From: Lewinellaceae bacterium
GTDB taxonomy: Bacteria > Bacteroidota > Bacteroidia > Chitinophagales > Saprospiraceae
Assembly (NCBI GenBank): GCA_016712415.1
Contig: JADJRC010000022.1
Location: 21,248-85,247, forward strand
Length of the DNA: 64,000 nt
Direction: 5' to 3'
A model generated the notes under the pieces. The model did not search any database. It had not been told where the DNA came from and saw only the letters and a program-made list of their open reading frames with translations. A program made the position numbers and the translations under genes. This document shows positions 22,719-30,650 of this stretch, one piece after another (positions within the stretch are counted from its first letter, which is position 1; the number at the start of each line of letters is the position of its first letter).

Positions 22719-22748
22719 CGGCAAATAACACAGAGGTGCGCGAACCAA

Positions 22749-23558
22749 TTAATACAGGTAGTTCAGCGCAGTTTTGTCGTTGTTGTTGAATGGCCGGTTC
22801 TGACCTGCGCCGATGCAGGAAAGCATCCAGGAGTTTGGGTCCGGGCCGCTTGGCGTGCCGGGGATAAGGATGGCGCCTACATTTGCCGCGCCTTCATTGA
22901 CGGCCTGACCACCACAACTATAGGAGCGGTTCATATAATCCGTATGGCGGAAGCCGATGCAGTGGCCCATTTCATGCGCCAGGATCGAAGCGACGGTGCT
23001 TTGCGGATGGTTTCCAATGGCGTGTGGATTTACCTTGATCGACCCATAGGGAGCGCCGCCGCTGGTCGGGAAGCCGGCTGAGGCGAGGTAGTTGCCTGTA
23101 CCTTTGGTTACGTCGATCTGGGCGCTGTTCGAGTTTATCCTGGAGAAAGTGATCTGCAGGTTTTCTGCATTAAACCGCGCAATCGCTTCGTCGAGTGCAG
23201 CGATATAAGACGTCGGTAGTTTGTTGCCGCCATTACCTGAGTTTATCCATACCGTGATGTTGCGGGGTAAACCGGTGACGAGGTTGGTCGTGCGGTACTG
23301 CTCTTCATCCCCGACACGGAGCAATTGGTATTCCAGTTGCCGGTCAAGGTCTTCACGGGTAAGGTAAATATCGCCTTCCACGACGTAACCGTCGTCGGCA
23401 GCGCGTGCGTTTTGCGGACTAAATCCCAAAGCCAGAATTTTATCCTGAATGTCCTGGGAAAGTTCCTGGCTGGTGGTTTCGTCGGCGGTTTTGGCGCATG
23501 AGTTCAAGCCTGCAAAAAACAGCGCCAGTGAAGCGAGGGTAAGTGCACGTTTTAGCAT
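22749..23558 (-). CDS. M57-like zinc metalloprotease lipoprotein
   Basis: 269 residues. The lipoprotein signal ends at Cys21 (FAGLNSC). The zinc site HEMGHCIGFRH is complete at 195-205 (His195, Glu196, His199, His205), the extended metzincin-type motif of the M57 / dual-action HEIGH family. Upstream of it are TVWINSGNGG and a segment of the type seen in this family (NAENLQITFSRI). Expected to be an outer-membrane-anchored protease of unknown substrate. The start is supported by a well-spaced promoter candidate 48 bases upstream and a terminator behind the stop. Confidence 0.85.
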   Translation of the reverse strand: MLKRALTLASLALFFAGLNSCAKTADETTSQELSQDIQDKILALGFSPQNARAADDGYVVEGDIYLTREDLDRQLEYQLLRVGDEEQYRTTNLVTGLPRNITVWINSGNGGNKLPTSYIAALDEAIARFNAENLQITFSRINSNSAQIDVTKGTGNYLASAGFPTSGGAPYGSIKVNPHAIGNHPQSTVASILAHEMGHCIGFRHTDYMNRSYSCGGQAVNEGAANVGAILIPGTPSGPDPNSWMLSCIGAGQNRPFNNNDKTALNYLY

Positions 23559-23605
23559 AACACAGAAAGTTAGATTTGGATGATGAATTTAGTTTTACAG
23601 ACGGC

Positions 23606-23635
23606 CAAATGTATAAATGTTTTGGCCTCTCCAAA
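23606..23635 (-). promoter_or_regulatory. Promoter for the M57 protease
   Basis: Minus strand: TTTG at 23635-23632, an 18-base spacer, then TACATTTG at 23613-23606, a full match to the Bacteroidota TTTG...TAnnTTTG consensus. This gives a leader of roughly 40 bases before the ATG at 23558. The best promoter match found in the window. Confidence 0.6.
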
Positions 23636-23695
23636 CGATTAACATCCTTTTTTTATTTTGCCCTTTCTGTGGGTTGTAAAAGGTTCTTTGCCAAT

Positions 23696-23809
23696 GGTAC
23701 CGCCGGCTTCAGCCGGCGCCAACGCCAATGGTACCGCCGGCTTCAGCCGGCGCCAACGTAAGCGCCGGCTGAAGCCGGCGGTACCGTTGGCGGTACCGTT
23801 AGAGGTACC
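23696..23809. repeat. GGTACC-flanked GCCGGC palindromes (family D)
   Basis: Three copies of the 16-base hairpin GCCGGCTTCAGCCGGC: 23702-23717, 23736-23751, and in opposite orientation 23764-23779. They are separated by GGTACC sites and short AACGCCAATG-like spacers, so the whole block can also fold as one larger inverted structure. It sits between lysA's stop and the M57 gene's upstream region and may terminate lysA transcription. Confidence 0.8.
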
Positions 23810-23810
23810 G

Positions 23811-25043
23811 CTAAATGTCTATCTGTATCTGGTTTCGGGTGAGGTCTTCCACCGTTTCCCTGCGCCGGATCAGGTGGGCCTTGCCGTTATGGATAAGCAC
23901 CTCCGCCGGCCGTGGTCGGGAGTTGTAGTTGGAAGCCATCATCCATCCGTAAGCGCCGGCGTTGTAGAACCCGATAATGTCGCCCTCCACCGCTTCGGCG
24001 ATACGGCGGTCGACACCGAAGGTGTCCGTTTCACAGATGTTGCCCACCACGGTATAGATTCGGGGTTTGAAGGTCGGCTCCGTTACATTGACGATTTTGT
24101 GATAGGAGCCGTAAAACATGGGACGTATCAGGTGGTTGAGTCCGGTATCGAGCCCGATAAACACCGTGGAAGTGGTTTGTTTGACCAGGGTGCATTTGGC
24201 AAACAGGTAGCCCGATTCGCTGACCAGAAATTTTCCCGGCTCGAACATCAGGGTGAGGCTGCGGCCGTATTCCCGGCAAAAGCTGGTAAAGCGTTCACTG
24301 AGTTTTTCACCCAGTTCTTCCACATCCGTTTCGATATCATCGGGTTTGTAGGGCACTTTAAAGCCGCTGCCCAGGTCGATATATTGCAGGTTGGAGAATT
24401 TTCGGGCGGCCTCGAACAAAATATCTGCGCCGCGGATAAAAACGTCGACGTCGAGAATGTCGGAGCCGGTGTGCATGTGCAGGCCTTCGATCAGCAGTCC
24501 CTGGCTTTCCACGACGCGCAGTACATGCGGCAACTGGTGTATGCTGATCCCGAACTTGGAGTCGATATGCCCTACGCTGATATTCTCATGGCCGCCGGCC
24601 ATCAGGTGCGGGTTGATGCGCAGGCAAACGGGGATATGTTTATGATGGAGCCCCCAGTTTTCGAGCATGGGAATAGCGTCGATGTTGATCTTGACGCCAA
24701 GCCGCACGGCCTCGTCATATTCATCCATTCCGGCAAAATTGGGGGTGTAGAGGATGTCCTCAGGTTTGTAGCCGGCGAGAATGCCCTGTTGTACTTCCTG
24801 GATGGAAACACAGTCCAGTCCGGCGCCCCATTTCCGAAACAGTTTCATTACTGTCAGGTTGGTCAGGGCCTTGCAGGCATAGTGAATCTTGATATCCGGA
24901 TATTGAAACGCCTCTGTGATGCGCCGGTACTGGCGTTCCATCACAGAGGAGTCGTATACGTAAAGCGGGGTTCCGTAAGTTTTGCAAAGTTCCAGCGGGT
25001 CGATGCCGCCTGTCAGTTGATATTTGTTGTCGACAAGTTCCAT
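23811..25043 (-). CDS. lysA: Diaminopimelate decarboxylase
   Basis: 410 residues, the normal size. Converts meso-diaminopimelate to L-lysine with PLP, the last step of lysine synthesis, in the cytoplasm. The PLP lysine is in HYACKALTN (about K58). Other family signatures are VCLRINPHL, HMHTGSDI, the phosphate-binding LGSGFKVPY, MFEPGKFLV, and VGNICETDTFG with the catalytic Cys. It belongs to the group IV decarboxylase fold. It lies 41 bases downstream of a secreted-protein gene on the same strand and may be cotranscribed, though a functional link is not obvious. The family D palindromes follow its stop directly. Confidence 0.93.
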   Translation of the reverse strand: MELVDNKYQLTGGIDPLELCKTYGTPLYVYDSSVMERQYRRITEAFQYPDIKIHYACKALTNLTVMKLFRKWGAGLDCVSIQEVQQGILAGYKPEDILYTPNFAGMDEYDEAVRLGVKINIDAIPMLENWGLHHKHIPVCLRINPHLMAGGHENISVGHIDSKFGISIHQLPHVLRVVESQGLLIEGLHMHTGSDILDVDVFIRGADILFEAARKFSNLQYIDLGSGFKVPYKPDDIETDVEELGEKLSERFTSFCREYGRSLTLMFEPGKFLVSESGYLFAKCTLVKQTTSTVFIGLDTGLNHLIRPMFYGSYHKIVNVTEPTFKPRIYTVVGNICETDTFGVDRRIAEAVEGDIIGFYNAGAYGWMMASNYNSRPRPAEVLIHNGKAHLIRRRETVEDLTRNQIQIDI

Positions 25044-25084
25044 GGGGCAAAAATAGACGTTTATGCCGACGGCGCGATTCTTTG

Positions 25085-26104
25085 TTATCGAAGGTCGCCC
25101 TTTGGCCTCAACCGGCTGATCGGCTTGTCCCGCATCAGGGTGAAAAAATCTTCCACGTATTTGGTCAGACTTTTAGCCGAATTTTTGGGCAGGTAAGCGC
25201 CATTGCACAACTGAATCAGGTCGTCGTGGGCGTTGAGCATGGTCTGGTATGCTTCCTGGAGCGCGCCCTCCGGCAAACCATGCGCCATCAGGTACCGGTC
25301 CTGCACCTTTTTTAATCCGCTATCCGAATTGGGCACCGCATAGGGGGCGTTGACCAGTCCGGCAAAGTCAAAATCAAAGGGAATAATTTGTACTTTGTCA
25401 TCGCCGGGTTGTTTCAGCATGTACAGGTTGCGGCCGTCGGCGACACCCCAGTCCGTATTGCCGATCATGAATTGAAAAAGTGAAGTGATGGCTGCCTGAT
25501 TTGTTTGCAGACTGTCGGCCGGCAGTTCAAAATAGTTGTTGATATTGCCCTTGAGTCTGGCTGCAACCTGTTCTTCATGCTCGACCAGCAAGCAGTATAC
25601 CGGCTCGCGAACCTGCTCCACGTGTTTGTCCCGGAAGGCAATCTTTACCAGCCGTGCCCGTACGCTCATCGGGCTGAGCCGTTCGAACATCCGGTAGGCG
25701 ACGTACTCGCGCAGGAGCAGGTCTTCTCCCCGCGGTGAATCGAAGCAGGGCACGACCAGTTTTATTTCATTCAGGGTGTCGAGTTGTGCCTTGCGCAGCT
25801 CCTTCTTCGGAAATTTTAGTTTGATCGGCGGAATATCGCAGGTCCTGCGCCGGAATTTTCCGCGTGGCCGGACCTCCAGTTTCATCATGGCGCCGTCGGG
25901 AGTGGTAAGGGATGCCGGAAAATACTGGTTCGTATTTTTACTGTTAATCAGTTCCGTCAGATCCAGTTCGATGGTCATTTGAGCGCCCTCTGTTGCGCCC
26001 AGATAATCGAATACCGAGAGTGTTTGCGCTGTTGCAAACAGATTAAGCAGGAAGAAAATGCAACTGAAAACCAGCGCTTTGTGGTGGATAGTTTTTGTTT
26101 TCAT
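25085..26104 (-). CDS. Secreted CotH-kinase-like protein
   Basis: About 339 residues from ATG 26104 (MKTKTIHHKALVF); ATG 26110 is two codons earlier and also possible. A signal peptide (FFLLNLFATAQ) precedes a soluble domain. Features suggest a distant CotH/spore-coat-kinase-like fold: VRPRGKFRRRTCDIPPIKLKF early, LREYVAYRMFERLSP in the middle, and GNTDWGVADGRNLYML plus QIIPFDFDFAG, which resembles the N...D and DxD catalytic and metal-binding elements of that superfamily. I infer the family from these motifs; a search could place it elsewhere. Substrate unknown. It precedes lysA by 41 bases on the same strand. Confidence 0.6.
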   Translation of the reverse strand: MKTKTIHHKALVFSCIFFLLNLFATAQTLSVFDYLGATEGAQMTIELDLTELINSKNTNQYFPASLTTPDGAMMKLEVRPRGKFRRRTCDIPPIKLKFPKKELRKAQLDTLNEIKLVVPCFDSPRGEDLLLREYVAYRMFERLSPMSVRARLVKIAFRDKHVEQVREPVYCLLVEHEEQVAARLKGNINNYFELPADSLQTNQAAITSLFQFMIGNTDWGVADGRNLYMLKQPGDDKVQIIPFDFDFAGLVNAPYAVPNSDSGLKKVQDRYLMAHGLPEGALQEAYQTMLNAHDDLIQLCNGAYLPKNSAKSLTKYVEDFFTLMRDKPISRLRPKGDLR

Positions 26105-26110
26105 AAACAT

Positions 26111-26528
26111 AACCAAATGTTTTATTTGTAGAAAGGCAGGCGGATTAAAGAAAAAAAATGAACGGCACCCAAAGGGGGGCGCATGTGGGAAAAATGTGAA
26201 ATGTCACTGATTTGGTTGCCTTGATATAGACAGCTGTGTTGGCCGTGGCGTTGCAGTCTAACGTGTTAAAATTTTGCGTGCGGCTGCCGCGTCTTTTTTT
26301 TAAAAATTATATTGCAAATATACAGTTAAACAAAGGTACTTTGTTATGTAAAGTATATTGGTTTTTGCTGTGTCTCGACGAACGACCATTCTGTGCCGAT
26401 GAACTTAATACGTTGCAAAGGTTGCCCCGGCATTTCGCGCAAAAGTTTACGGGGGTAACATTACCCGCCAAATCCCTCACTACTTGCATCTTTATAAAAA
26501 ACGATCTTAACTCCTCATCTTTGACCGC
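26111..26528. other. AT-rich regulatory gap between divergent genes
   Basis: About 418 bases between the minus-strand CotH-like gene and the plus-strand sigma-factor gene. It is clearly more AT-rich than its flanks and holds several T-runs. A frame of about 99 codons exists at 26236-26532, but its sequence has no recognisable motif and it overlaps the sigma start. I see no confident promoter pair, RNA structure or gene. It must contain both divergent promoters. Confidence 0.5.
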
Positions 26529-27059
26529 GTGACCGAAGCACAATTCCTCCAACGCCTTGCGGCGCAAGACCCGGCAGCCCAAAAGCAGCTCTACGACCGC
26601 TATTCACCGTTGTTGTTCGCCGTGTGCCGGCGTTACCTGCGCTCGCGCGAAGACGCGGAAGAGGCGTTGGTGAGTGGTTTGTACAAAGTATTTTCACAAA
26701 TTGAAAGTTTTTCGGGTGCGGGCAGTTTTGAAGGTTGGATGCGGCGCATCGTCGTCAATGAAGCGTTGATGATGCTCCGCAAAAGCCAGCCGCTCGTGTT
26801 CCCCGGCGACGATGCGAAATTGAACTACGAACAAGCCGACAGTTTCAGCGTAGAGGCCGAACTTTCGGCCCGCGAAATTCTCGAACTGCTCGACCAGCTC
26901 CCGAACGGCTACCGCACTGTTTTCAACCTGTATGTACTCGAAGGATTCAAACACCAGGAAATCGCCGATATGCTGGGCATCAGCATTAACACCAGTAAAT
27001 CCCAGTTAATTCTGGCCAAAGAAAAACTCAGAAACCTGCTTAAAGCCAAAGGTTATTGA
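26529..27059 (+). CDS. ECF-type RNA polymerase sigma factor
   Basis: 176 residues from a GTG start. Region 2 spans about residues 12-80 (LYDRYSPLLFAVCRRYLRS, EDAEEALVSGLYKVF, SFEGWMRRIVVNEALMMLRK). Region 4 covers about 115-170 (LPNGYRTVFNLYVLEGF, HQEIADMLGISINTSKSQL, the helix-turn-helix contacting -35 DNA). No region 3, hence ECF class. It directs RNA polymerase to an unknown regulon. A 71-codon membrane protein gene begins 26 bases downstream and is the natural candidate partner. An alternative upstream start is not evident. Confidence 0.93.
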   Translation: MTEAQFLQRLAAQDPAAQKQLYDRYSPLLFAVCRRYLRSREDAEEALVSGLYKVFSQIESFSGAGSFEGWMRRIVVNEALMMLRKSQPLVFPGDDAKLNYEQADSFSVEAELSAREILELLDQLPNGYRTVFNLYVLEGFKHQEIADMLGISINTSKSQLILAKEKLRNLLKAKGY

Positions 27060-27085
27060 ACCGAAGGACGTAAATTGCACACCAC

Positions 27086-27301
27086 ATGCCTGATCTGTTC
27101 GATTTTTTTAAAGAAAACGAATCCAAACTACACGAACGCCCGTCCGAGCAGGTATGGCAGAAACTCGAGCACCGCCTCGAGCACAGCCGCAGGCCTCGCC
27201 GGCGCGGGATACGCTTTTTGCAGATCGGCGCCATAGCGCTGATTATCCTGCTTCTTTTGCTGGCTGCTGTAATGGTATGGTACTATTCGGCCCGTCATTG
27301 A
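27086..27301 (+). CDS. Small single-pass membrane protein next to the sigma factor
   Basis: 71 residues. The N-terminal half is charged and probably helical (DFFKENESKLHERPSEQVW), followed by an Arg-rich patch (SRRPRRRG) and one transmembrane segment (about residues 46-66, IALIILLLLLAAVMVWYY). The positive patch puts the N-terminus in the cytoplasm. Its place 26 bases behind an ECF sigma gene suggests an anti-sigma or membrane-tether role, but it lacks a ZAS zinc motif and is shorter than FecR-type regulators. Function is inferred from context only. Confidence 0.65.
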   Translation: MPDLFDFFKENESKLHERPSEQVWQKLEHRLEHSRRPRRRGIRFLQIGAIALIILLLLLAAVMVWYYSARH

Positions 27302-27337
27302 GAAACCCTGCTTATTTTGCGCCGGTTTTTAAAAACA

Positions 27338-27351
27338 GGTAGCGCGCTACC
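27338..27351. repeat. 14-base perfect palindrome in the intergenic space
   Basis: GGTAGCGCGCTACC is fully self-complementary and lies 21 bases before the start codon of the glycosyltransferase gene. The position would suit an operator or a short leader hairpin. Only one copy was noticed. Confidence 0.5.
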
Positions 27352-27372
27352 GCCAAACCATCAACCGTAGCA

Positions 27373-29601
27373 ATGGCAAAATCCGGCAAACATAACCCCC
27401 GATCAAAAGATAATAACGCATCGCGCAACAAACAGGCCGCGACACAGGCTCCTCCTGCGCCTCCCAAAGACTACCTGACGCGTCCTGCCGCGACCACAGA
27501 TTCAGACCCGCTCCTGCGCAAAGTATTCCTTGGTATTGCGGCACTGGGCCTCGTTGTGCTGGTGGCGTTGTCCTTTGGCTCCGGCATCAACGCCGACGAC
27601 AAGTTCCAGGTAGACTATTCGCAAAAACTGGTCAGTTATTACAGCAGTTTTGGAAAGGACACTGCTGCCTTGTTTATCCCGGACGGCAACATGCACCTCT
27701 ACGGCGGGTTTTTCGAGGTTGCGACGGGTTTTGCCAATAAAATGCTGGGCTATAACCCCGAACAGTTGGCCTACCACAACGTCCGGCATGCCTCGAGTGC
27801 CATTTTGGGATGGGTAGCCATACTCTGTGCGGGATTGTTCGCCAGCCTGTTCGCCGGCTGGCGGGCGGGTATCCTGACCTTAGTTATGATGTTGTTGTCG
27901 CCGCGTTTCGTCGGCGACTCCATGATGAATCCGAAGGATATTCCGTTTGCAGCGGGGTATATGATGGCCATTTACAATATGGCAGCCGTGCTGGAACGCA
28001 TGCCCGCGCCGCGCCGCTGGAATATTGCGGGGCTCGTTGCCGGGCTGGCAATGGCACTTGGAATACGCGCAGGCGGTCTGCTGCCTTTTGCCATGCTGTT
28101 CCTGTTTGCAGGGCTGCATTTTTTGCTCAAAAACGGCGGCCTGTCGGCTTTTTCCAACCTCGCCGCTCTGAAGAAATACACCCTGGTTGTCGTTGGTACG
28201 GCGGTTGCCGGCTATGCACTGGCCCTGTTTTTCTGGCCCTTTGCCCTGCAAAAGCCCCTGGACAACCCGTTTGTTGCGCTGTCAAAATTCTCCGTTCTGG
28301 AAGTAAGGATTCGCGTATTGTACGAAGGCTTGAACATCATGTCGGACAAAACGCCCTGGCACTATCCGGTCAAATGGATGCTCTACACCATCCCGCTGGC
28401 CGCCCTGGCGGGTTTTGCGGGCAGCCTGCTCTGGTTGTTCCGGCTGCTCGGGCGTTACAATCCCTTGTGGGTGATGCTGACGCTGTTTGCCGCTGTTTTC
28501 CCCGTTTTTTACGTGATTTATAAAAACTCGGTCATCCACGACGGCTGGCGCCACCTGACTTTTGCCTATCCGCCCCTCTGCGTTGCAGCAGCCTTGTTCT
28601 GGAATGAACTGGCCAATGCCTTTTCAGGAAAAAAATATGTTCAATGGGCTGTTTACGGTGTTGTCGGTCTGCTGCTGGCCGATGCAGGCGCCTTCATTGC
28701 TGCCAATCCGAAATTTCCCTATGTCTATTTCAATCCGGTTGAAGGTGGTACAAAAGGCGCCTACGGCAAATTCGAGACAGATTACTGGGGCGTAAGCGTG
28801 CGACAGGGCATCGAGTGGATGGAGCAACAGGGTATTCTGAAACAGGATATGCCGGAGCAAGTCGTGATCGCCACCAATATGTATTACTCGGCCAAAGAAC
28901 TGACGGCCAAATACGGGGATAAGGTCAAACTGAAATACATCAAATGGGAGAAGCGCTGCGACGACGCCTGGGATTATGCCTTGTACCCGACGCGTTTCCT
29001 CGACGGCGCCACGCTGCAAAAGGGTAAATGGCCGCCGGCCAACGCCGTACACGTCGTAAAGGCTGGAGGCGCGCCGATACTGGCTGTGCTGAAAGATACC
29101 GGCAAAAACTGCTCCCTCGGTATGGCGGCGGCCAAGGTCGGCGACTGGCCAACCGCGATTGAAAAGCTGAAGGCCGAAGTAGCCAATGTGCCGGATAACG
29201 ATGCCGCGTGGTCGGCGCTGGGGCAGGTCTACCTCAATGTTGACAGCCTCGAACTGGGTAAGGCCGCAGCCGAAAAGGCGCTGGCGATCAGTCCCGACGA
29301 TTCCCAGGCCAACAACCTGATCGGTATGTACTGGCTTTACAAGGACGAAACGGCGAAGGCGAAAGAGCAGTTTGAATACTCTATCCGCCGCGACGCTTCC
29401 AATCCCGCAGCCTGGTACTACCTCGCCCTGATCGCCCGAAGCCAGGGCGATAACCAGACCGCACTCAACAACCTGATGTCGGCCATCAAGGCAGCACCCA
29501 ACTTCAGGCAGGCATATGAATTGTCCGCCCAGATATATGAATCGGTAGGCGATCCCCAAAGGGCGCAACAATTCCGTGCCGCTTTGGGGCAAATTAAATA
29601 A
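27373..29601 (+). CDS. GT-C (GT39-like) glycosyltransferase with C-terminal TPR repeats
   Basis: 742 residues. A basic, low-complexity cytoplasmic N-terminus (residues 1-45) is followed by about 10 membrane segments to about residue 450. The GT-C-like region includes YHNVRHASSAILGW and LLSPRFVGDSMMNPKDIPF, the latter resembling the acidic loop of PMT/ArnT-type enzymes that use polyprenyl-phosphate sugars. A soluble periplasmic part follows, then three to four tetratricopeptide units (about 590-735; DDAAWSALGQVYLN-like repeats at 34-residue spacing). It presumably glycosylates an envelope or secreted acceptor, with the TPRs recruiting a partner. Acceptor and donor are unknown. Confidence 0.75.
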   Translation: MAKSGKHNPRSKDNNASRNKQAATQAPPAPPKDYLTRPAATTDSDPLLRKVFLGIAALGLVVLVALSFGSGINADDKFQVDYSQKLVSYYSSFGKDTAALFIPDGNMHLYGGFFEVATGFANKMLGYNPEQLAYHNVRHASSAILGWVAILCAGLFASLFAGWRAGILTLVMMLLSPRFVGDSMMNPKDIPFAAGYMMAIYNMAAVLERMPAPRRWNIAGLVAGLAMALGIRAGGLLPFAMLFLFAGLHFLLKNGGLSAFSNLAALKKYTLVVVGTAVAGYALALFFWPFALQKPLDNPFVALSKFSVLEVRIRVLYEGLNIMSDKTPWHYPVKWMLYTIPLAALAGFAGSLLWLFRLLGRYNPLWVMLTLFAAVFPVFYVIYKNSVIHDGWRHLTFAYPPLCVAAALFWNELANAFSGKKYVQWAVYGVVGLLLADAGAFIAANPKFPYVYFNPVEGGTKGAYGKFETDYWGVSVRQGIEWMEQQGILKQDMPEQVVIATNMYYSAKELTAKYGDKVKLKYIKWEKRCDDAWDYALYPTRFLDGATLQKGKWPPANAVHVVKAGGAPILAVLKDTGKNCSLGMAAAKVGDWPTAIEKLKAEVANVPDNDAAWSALGQVYLNVDSLELGKAAAEKALAISPDDSQANNLIGMYWLYKDETAKAKEQFEYSIRRDASNPAAWYYLALIARSQGDNQTALNNLMSAIKAAPNFRQAYELSAQIYESVGDPQRAQQFRAALGQIK

Positions 29602-29604
29602 GAT

Positions 29605-29643
29605 GGTTGTCGTTTGAGGCGCGCATCGCTTCAAACGACAACC
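29605..29643 (+). terminator. Hairpin behind the glycosyltransferase gene
   Basis: A perfect 13-bp stem (29605-29617 with 29631-29643) with a 13-base loop, four bases after the stop codon and 17 bases before the next gene. No T-run follows, so it may be a processing or attenuating hairpin rather than a full terminator. Confidence 0.55.
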
Positions 29644-29659
29644 GCCAAACTATAAAACA

Positions 29660-30487
29660 TTGAATTTCAAATTTTTATTCCCAACCTTCCGCAACCGCTA
29701 CCTGTTTGTCCGCAAGCGCTTGCAGCGATACTTCGGCGATAAGAATCGACTACCTTCCGCCGTCAAAGGCCTGAACCTCGGTACCGGCGAGGGCGATTAC
29801 GACCGCATGGTCGCCGCCTATTGCTCGGAACTGACCGGCTGCGACGTGAATGAAGAGGACCTCGTGCATGCGCGCCACCTGAACAAAGGCGTGATGAACC
29901 TCCACTACGAAACGAACGACGTCCTGGCGCTGACCTATGCCGATAATACCTTTGATCTCTTGGTCAGTTGCGAGGTGATCGAACACGTGGGGAAACCGGA
30001 CCTGATGATCCGCGAAATGTACCGGGTGATGAAGCCGGGCGGTATCGCGATCATGACCTTCCCCAGCCGGGAGTTTCCCATTACCTACGATCCGGTGAAC
30101 CGCATCTGGCAATTCACACGCAGCGAAAGCAGTCGGGAATACGCCATATCACAGGGCGCCTACGCTTTCGGTCACGAGTACCTGATCGGCTCGGCAGATT
30201 TTAAAAAATGGGCCGCCGAAGCGGGATTTGAAATCGTTGAATTTCAGGGACTTAGCCGGCACCTGGTCGGCCTGCTGGAAGTGTACTGGACAGGGATTGC
30301 ACAAAGTATTTTCAAGAAAAATGCCCGCAACGTGACGGCGGATACCGATGGCGGACTCAAGATGCGGCCCGCATCGACAAAAGAGCCGGCGCTGGTTGTG
30401 GTCACAGACTTTATCTTGTGGCTCGATAAGCTGTTGTTCGGGTGGACGGGCAGGAGTGTGGGAAAGGGTGTGGTGTTGCGCAAGTAA
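29660..30487 (+). CDS. Class I SAM-dependent methyltransferase
   Basis: 275 residues from a TTG start at 29660; no in-frame ATG lies upstream before the preceding hairpin, and the next in-frame ATG would remove the SAM site. Motif I is LNLGTGEGDYDR (about 38-49), the acidic post-I residue is in TGCDVNEED, and motif IV-like FDLLVSCEVIEHV and RVMKPGGIAIMTFP follow, all typical of Methyltransf_11/25 proteins. A C-terminal amphipathic or membrane-leaning helix (VVVTDFILWLDKLLFGW) suggests membrane association. The acceptor is not identifiable. It may be cotranscribed with the glycosyltransferase upstream. Confidence 0.85.
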   Translation: MNFKFLFPTFRNRYLFVRKRLQRYFGDKNRLPSAVKGLNLGTGEGDYDRMVAAYCSELTGCDVNEEDLVHARHLNKGVMNLHYETNDVLALTYADNTFDLLVSCEVIEHVGKPDLMIREMYRVMKPGGIAIMTFPSREFPITYDPVNRIWQFTRSESSREYAISQGAYAFGHEYLIGSADFKKWAAEAGFEIVEFQGLSRHLVGLLEVYWTGIAQSIFKKNARNVTADTDGGLKMRPASTKEPALVVVTDFILWLDKLLFGWTGRSVGKGVVLRK

Positions 30488-30495
30488 GTGTGCTG

Positions 30496-30596
30496 TTTCC
30501 CGCAGATTTCCGCAGAAAAAATACGCTGATTTGCGCGGATTAACCATCTCAATTCTGCGAAAATCTGCGATTTTTTCTGCGGAAATCTGCGGGAAA
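30496..30596. repeat. Inverted repeat, family A, copy 2
   Basis: Perfect 26-base arms at 30496-30521 and 30571-30596, with A-tract and T-tract ends facing a 49-base loop. The left core reads CAGATTTCCGCAG where copy 1 reads CAGATTACCGCAG, and the right arm carries the matching change, so the stem is preserved. It starts eight bases behind the methyltransferase stop. Confidence 0.9.
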
Positions 30597-30650
30597 TAAA
30601 AATCCCGCGAGTATCTACCCTTCCACCGGAAATGACCATAAAAGCATTAC

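Noticed and set aside
26236..26532. 99-codon frame upstream of the sigma factor gene
   Set aside because: Low-complexity, no recognisable domain or signal, and it overlaps the sigma start codon.
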